Source: Lachnospiraceae bacterium (GTDB lineage: Bacteria > Bacillota > Clostridia > Lachnospirales > Lachnospiraceae). Taken from it: a stretch of DNA of 9,372 nucleotides. The notes beneath the pieces are model-generated. The model did no database searches, was not told where the DNA came from, and worked only from the letters and a program-made list of their open reading frames with translations. The position numbers and the translations under genes were made by a program. Location: NCBI GenBank assembly GCA_021205045.1, contig JAJPYH010000234.1, forward strand, positions 1-9,372. The letters run 5' to 3'. Positions 6,414-9,372 of this stretch are shown one piece after another. Numbering within the stretch: position 1 is the first letter of the stretch; every line of letters starts with the position of its first letter.

Positions 6414-7292
6414 TTAATCCATTTCTTTGCCCCAGAAGATTAATGAAAGCATTCCCGGGCCGGTGTGGGCTCCGATCACCGGGCAGAGCATGGTGATGCG
6501 GACATCCGCGTTGGGGTTGACCTTCAGTACCATTTCCTTTAACTCCGCGGCAGTGTCCTTGCAGTCCGCGCAGCAGATATAGGTGGTATTGCCGTAGCTT
6601 TCATCGAAGCGCTCCTGATAGCAGTCTGCCAGATAGCGCATGGCCTGTCTGCTGCCCCGCTTTTTGGCCACGGAGCCAAGCTCACCCTTCGCGTTGATAT
6701 TGAGGATGGGTTTGATGTTCAGTGCTGTGCCTACAAGGGCGGTGGTGGCGGAGACGCGGCCGCCGCGCTTCAGATAGACCAGGTCCTCCACCATGAACCA
6801 GTGGTTCAGATTGTGGACATTCTCCCTCAGCCATGCGGCATTCTGAGCAAGAGTCATGCCTGCGTCCCGGTTTCTGGCGGCGTATTCTGCCAGCAAGCCC
6901 ATGCCGCCGGTGGCGGCGAAGCTGTCGATGACTTCAATCTCAGCATTCGGATACTGCTCTGTCAGTGTCCGGGCAGCTAAAAGAGCGGCCTCACAGGTCT
7001 TGCTCAGCCCGCTGGAGAGAGCAATGTAAAGGATGGACTTTCCTTCCCTGATGGCGGGCTCGAAGGTCTCCTGATACTGGTAGGGCGAAATCTGACTGGT
7101 GTGGGTTGGCACGTTGCGCCGCATGCTCTCGTAAAAATAATGCATTTTTTCATCGCTCTCCGGGCCGGTAGCCGTTAAGGTTTCGTCTCCAAGCTCGTAT
7201 TCCATGGGAACGTAGCGGATGTTGATCTTTTCCGCCACCTTCTCATCGATATCCAGCGACATATCTACAAAGATTTCGTAATTGTTGTTCAT
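6414..7292 (-). CDS. DegV family fatty-acid-binding protein
   Basis: The 292-residue protein matches DegV/FakB proteins, which bind one fatty acid and present it to the kinase FakA for phosphorylation and entry into phospholipid synthesis. Visible family features are the THTSQISP segment (64-70; TSQ at 65-67), ALSSGLSKT (91-99), the VIDSFAATGGMGLL stretch, LKRGGRVSATTALVG (174-188) followed by NIKPIL, and GAHTGPG (274-280). No signal peptide or membrane segment is present. Two adjacent ATGs could start it; the one at 7292 is chosen because AGGAG (7299-7303) is six bases away, against three for the ATG at 7295. It lies 93 bases downstream of the DUF3048 gene on the same strand, without an obvious terminator between them, so they may share a transcript. 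The lipid ligand cannot be read from the sequence. Confidence 0.92.
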   Translation of the reverse strand: MNNNYEIFVDMSLDIDEKVAEKINIRYVPMEYELGDETLTATGPESDEKMHYFYESMRRNVPTHTSQISPYQYQETFEPAIREGKSILYIALSSGLSKTCEAALLAARTLTEQYPNAEIEVIDSFAATGGMGLLAEYAARNRDAGMTLAQNAAWLRENVHNLNHWFMVEDLVYLKRGGRVSATTALVGTALNIKPILNINAKGELGSVAKKRGSRQAMRYLADCYQERFDESYGNTTYICCADCKDTAAELKEMVLKVNPNADVRITMLCPVIGAHTGPGMLSLIFWGKEMD

Positions 7293-7385
7293 CATATTCT
7301 CCTGAATGTGCGACAGCACAGATTTTGTGAATGGGTCAATGGGTTCCGGCTGCTCATTGGAGCATTCAGCCCCGCAGGCAGCAGT

Positions 7386-8516
7386 TTATTCGTAGGAAAA
7401 CTCGCTTCCCGCCTCAATGATCAGCACCATGGTTTTACCGGTATTGAGCACGATCTCGTCTCCGTTTTCATCATAGTATCTGGTGGCTGAGAAGGTGCTT
7501 CCCTTTTGCCAAGTGCATTTGATGATTTTGCCGGAGGTGATCAGCCAGGCGTCCTGCCCGGAGGTGTCTGTGGTGTTGAACCACAGATAGCCGTTTTCGT
7601 CCCGTACACTGTACTCCACAGATTGAATGATGATATTGGAAAAGGAAAGCTGCGCGCCGTTGGTGCCGTCAATATGAGGGCCGTCGGTGCCGCCGGACAG
7701 ATACTGAAAGCGGTAGTACAGGCCGTCCTGTTCATCATACTGAAAATAACATCGGGTCAGAGGATAACAGGCGCTCATGTCCAAAGATGTGTAGTCCTGC
7801 GCGGAGGTGTACTGCTCCAGAGTGTTGGGAGTGCTTTCATCGGCGAACAGATAATGATAGTCGTCTGTCAGTCCCCGGTCACTGGCCTCGATCCCCTGGG
7901 CTTCAAGGGCGTCGGCCACCTGAGAGGTATCTATGTAGGCGTTGTGAGGGGCGGAACGGTCGGTGGAGCGGTAGTACGGAGAAGTGATCACGTTGCCGTC
8001 CAGGTCATCTGTGGTTTCCTCCGCGAGAATTTCGTCCGCGTAATAGGGACCGCCGAAATGACAGATGACAGCGTCCCATTCCAGAGCCCAGTACGCGTAA
8101 TAATCTCTCAGGGAGCGCACATTGCCGAGCTTGCCGATCTCCTCATAGTCTTCAAAAATTCCCATCAGCCGGGTCATGCTTCCCTCAATGAGACATTCGT
8201 AAAGAATGGAGGCCTGAGAGAGGCCATAATGGGGAATGGCGGAGGATTCATTGGGGATCATGACTGCCAGAGGTCTGAGATCCGCCGCGTCCTCATCAAT
8301 CCATTCATTGGTGAGCCTGCTGCGGACCATGCCTTCATGCGTCCCGTCTTCCTCTTCAGTTGTCTGTTCCATGCCCTCATCGCCGCTGCCGAGAACTTCA
8401 TCGATGACGAACACGGAATCAATGGCTGCTTCGCTGGAACGGCTGGCACAGCCGGTCACAGCAAGAATGGCGGCGGCTGTTACCAGAAGGATTCCGGATA
8501 ATTTACGTATTTTCAT
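7386..8516 (-). CDS. DUF3048 domain lipoprotein (YerB-like)
   Basis: The 376-residue protein starts with a lipoprotein signal: KIRK, a hydrophobic stretch (8-20), and a lipobox-like VTGC with lipid-bearing C23. It is expected to sit on the outer face of the membrane. A short acidic linker (about 31-78) leads to a DUF3048 domain. Recognisable pieces are RPLAVMIPNESSAIPHYGLS (81-100), YECLIEGSMTRLMGIFED, GNVRSLRDYY (131-140), HFGGPYYADE, APHNAYID, and the C-terminal WLITSGKIIKCTWQKGS and TRYYDENGDEIVLNTGKT blocks. B. subtilis YerB is the reference member; the biochemical role of the family is unknown. The ATG at 8516 has GAGG (8524-8527 on the complement) seven bases upstream. It is probably co-transcribed with degV, which follows it. 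Confidence 0.9.
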   Translation of the reverse strand: MKIRKLSGILLVTAAAILAVTGCASRSSEAAIDSVFVIDEVLGSGDEGMEQTTEEEDGTHEGMVRSRLTNEWIDEDAADLRPLAVMIPNESSAIPHYGLSQASILYECLIEGSMTRLMGIFEDYEEIGKLGNVRSLRDYYAYWALEWDAVICHFGGPYYADEILAEETTDDLDGNVITSPYYRSTDRSAPHNAYIDTSQVADALEAQGIEASDRGLTDDYHYLFADESTPNTLEQYTSAQDYTSLDMSACYPLTRCYFQYDEQDGLYYRFQYLSGGTDGPHIDGTNGAQLSFSNIIIQSVEYSVRDENGYLWFNTTDTSGQDAWLITSGKIIKCTWQKGSTFSATRYYDENGDEIVLNTGKTMVLIIEAGSEFSYE

Positions 8517-8761
8517 AAAAATACCTCACCGCTATTGGGGGAATAAATATATGATATAAGTGTCGCATCGCCCGGCAGATTTACCTGCCTCAATGTACAG
8601 AGACCTTTGTCAGACAAAATCTGTCGGGAAAGACTCTGTTATGACATGTCTGTATCCGGAAGTAAAAAACAGGAAAGTAATATTGACAGATCTTCAGAAA
8701 TTGCCGTACACTGCCTTAGTGCAGCGTTTTGTAAGCAGCTGGTGATTTATAGAACACTGTA
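8517..8761. other. Non-coding stretch between the DUF3048 gene and the broken DUF212 gene
   Basis: No convincing gene is seen here. Reading frames on the + strand lack a ribosome binding site and similarity to anything I recognise. On the minus strand this is the leader of the DUF3048 gene. It contains two small inverted repeats: GGCAG/CTGCC (8574-8578 with 8585-8589), and a nested set with ACAGAG/CTCTGT (8597-8602 with 8634-8639) around GACA/TGTC (8613-8616 with 8622-8625). I recognise no riboswitch class and no confident promoter for DUF3048. Confidence 0.5.
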
Positions 8762-8774
8762 TCAGTACACAGTG
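8755..8774 (-). terminator. Weak hairpin at the end of the DUF212 gene
   Basis: CACTGT (8755-8760) and ACAGTG (8769-8774) form a six-pair stem around an eight-base loop, followed on the minus strand by TTCTATAAAT. It coincides with the TGA that would end the full-length DUF212 frame. The stem is short and the T tract broken, so termination is uncertain. Confidence 0.25.
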
Positions 8775-9226
8775 GCATATAAAATCGCAGAGACCGCGAT
8801 GCCCAGCAGAGCGCCCATGAACACCTACAGGGGAGTGTGTCCCACAAATTCTTTCAGGTTGTCCACGGGAATTCCCTTGGTCAGATCCTCCCTGGACAGT
8901 TCCTCAATGAGCTGATGCAGAACCTTGGCCTGCTTGCCGGTTTCCTGTCGGACACCACTGGCGTCATGCATGACGATGATGGCAAAAATAACGGAGATGG
9001 CGAAAGCAAAGCTGGAGACACCGCAATCGAAGGCGGTGGCCAGCGCCAGGGCGCAGACTGTGGCGGAATGGCTTGAGGGCATGCCTCCGCTGCCTACCAT
9101 GCGCTCAAGGGAGACCTCTTTATTTAAATAGGCATGAATCAGGGTTTTGATAATTGAAGCGGCAAACCAGGCGATTACCGCCGCCATCAGGACATGATTG
9201 TCCAAAAGCTCAAGTATGAGGTTCAT
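8762..9226 (-). pseudogene. Divergent PAP2 family (DUF212, YuiD-like) membrane protein with in-frame amber codon
   Basis: The frame opens at ATG 9226, with GGGAG (9233-9237 on the complement) six bases upstream, and reads 133 residues to a TAG at 8825-8827. Past that codon the same frame continues for 20 residues, VFMGALLGIAVSAILYATVY, to a TGA at 8762-8764. This gives 154 residues, about the length of YuiD-like proteins. The family motif GGMPSSHSA is at 47-55, with membrane segments at about 11-30, 52-66 and 71-86. DUF212 proteins normally run on from a GHxPxxV-type motif (here GHTPL just before the stop) into a final membrane helix; that helix is still encoded, so the TAG most likely replaces CAG or GAG. 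As written, the protein loses its last helix. Possible causes are a nonsense mutation, a sequencing error or readthrough. DUF212 is distantly related to PAP2 phosphatases; its substrate is unknown. Confidence 0.85.
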
Positions 9227-9288
9227 TTGATACTCCCGGGAAAATTATGGTGGTACGCTTCGCATGAGCGAAAACGCGATATATAGTT

Positions 9289-9317
9289 ATTTTATCCTAA
9301 AGCTGTGATAAAGTAAA
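9289..9317 (-). promoter_or_regulatory. Candidate promoter of the DUF212 gene
   Basis: On the minus strand TTTACT (9312-9317) and TAAAAT (9289-9294) are spaced 17 bases apart. The perfect TTGACA at the inner end of the inverted repeat (9326-9331) is upstream, but its best -10 partner is only TATCAC at 15 bases. Which -35 is used cannot be settled from sequence. Confidence 0.45.
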
Positions 9318-9325
9318 GGAAAAGG

Positions 9326-9372
9326 TGTCAAGCATTTTTGAAAATGTCCCGAAAAATCTTTAACATTAGCCC
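9326..9372 (-). repeat. Right arm of the 47-bp perfect inverted repeat
   Basis: This is the exact reverse complement of 6-52. It sits upstream of the minus-strand DUF212 gene in the same relation as the left arm does to mtaB: TTGACA at its gene-proximal end, unique sequence beyond. The window ends inside or at the edge of the repeat, so its outer limit is unknown. Confidence 0.93.

Noticed and set aside
7506..8501. Long + strand open frame of 331 codons opposite the DUF3048 gene
   Set aside because: It is antisense to a clear lipoprotein with a good start and signal peptide, lacks a ribosome binding site, and its translation looks like reversed DUF3048 coding.
8546..8574. TATATT on the minus strand as the -10 of a DUF3048 promoter
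   Set aside because: The hexamer 17 bases upstream reads CGGGCG, which does not resemble a -35, and other alignments are no better.
8683..8711. TTGACA at 8683-8688 as a + strand promoter
   Set aside because: No -10-like hexamer is found at 15-19 bases (the 17-base position reads GTACAC), and no + strand gene follows.
8560..8915. Small + strand open frames of 61 and 102 codons
   Set aside because: They have no ribosome binding site or recognisable motif, and they overlap the minus-strand DUF212 gene and the DUF3048 leader.
6..9372. The window as a complete linear replicon, or a transposon bounded by terminal inverted repeats
   Set aside because: There is no replication, telomere, transposase or recombinase gene, and the contents are mostly housekeeping genes. 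The repeats alone do not support an element of this kind.

Overview
The window looks like a chromosomal segment of an anaerobic, low-to-moderate GC Gram-positive bacterium of the class Clostridia, most likely Lachnospiraceae. The signs are strong AGGAGG-type ribosome binding sites, sigma-A-like promoters, a flavin reductase-rubredoxin protein typical of strict anaerobes, and a gene set (MtaB, SGNH hydrolase, nitroreductase, DegV, DUF3048 lipoprotein, DUF212/PAP2-like membrane protein) seen in that group. The assignment rests on gene content and signals, not on a database match.

Layout. On the + strand, 111-3888 holds mtaB (tRNA methylthiotransferase), a frameshifted GNAT acetyltransferase, an SGNH/GDSL hydrolase and a small nitroreductase, closed by a strong terminator at 3925-3953. 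A more AT-rich block at about 3960-5486 is a self-contained toxin-antitoxin module: a near-consensus promoter whose -10 lies in a perfect 35-bp palindrome, a HigB-like toxin, and a HigA-like antitoxin fused to an ImmA/IrrE zinc-peptidase domain. A flavin reductase-rubredoxin gene with its own promoter follows (5660-6262). It faces a minus-strand pair (DUF3048 lipoprotein, then degV) across a bidirectional terminator at 6343-6385. The right end holds a minus-strand DUF212 gene cut short by an in-frame amber codon.

Most genes are ordinary housekeeping or redox functions. The points of interest are: (1) a perfect 47-bp inverted repeat at the two ends of the window, each copy ending in TTGACA and pointing inward at the first gene; (2) the toxin-antitoxin module with a protease-bearing antitoxin and an elaborate operator; (3) two separate minisatellites in or beside mtaB, one encoding in-frame hexapeptides and one apparently copied from the last 34 coding bases; (4) two genes each broken by one change (GNAT by one extra T in a T8 tract, DUF212 by a TAG codon with the missing C-terminal helix still encoded downstream). 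I did not find a wholly new multi-gene system. The toxin-antitoxin module and the end repeats come closest to something worth following up.
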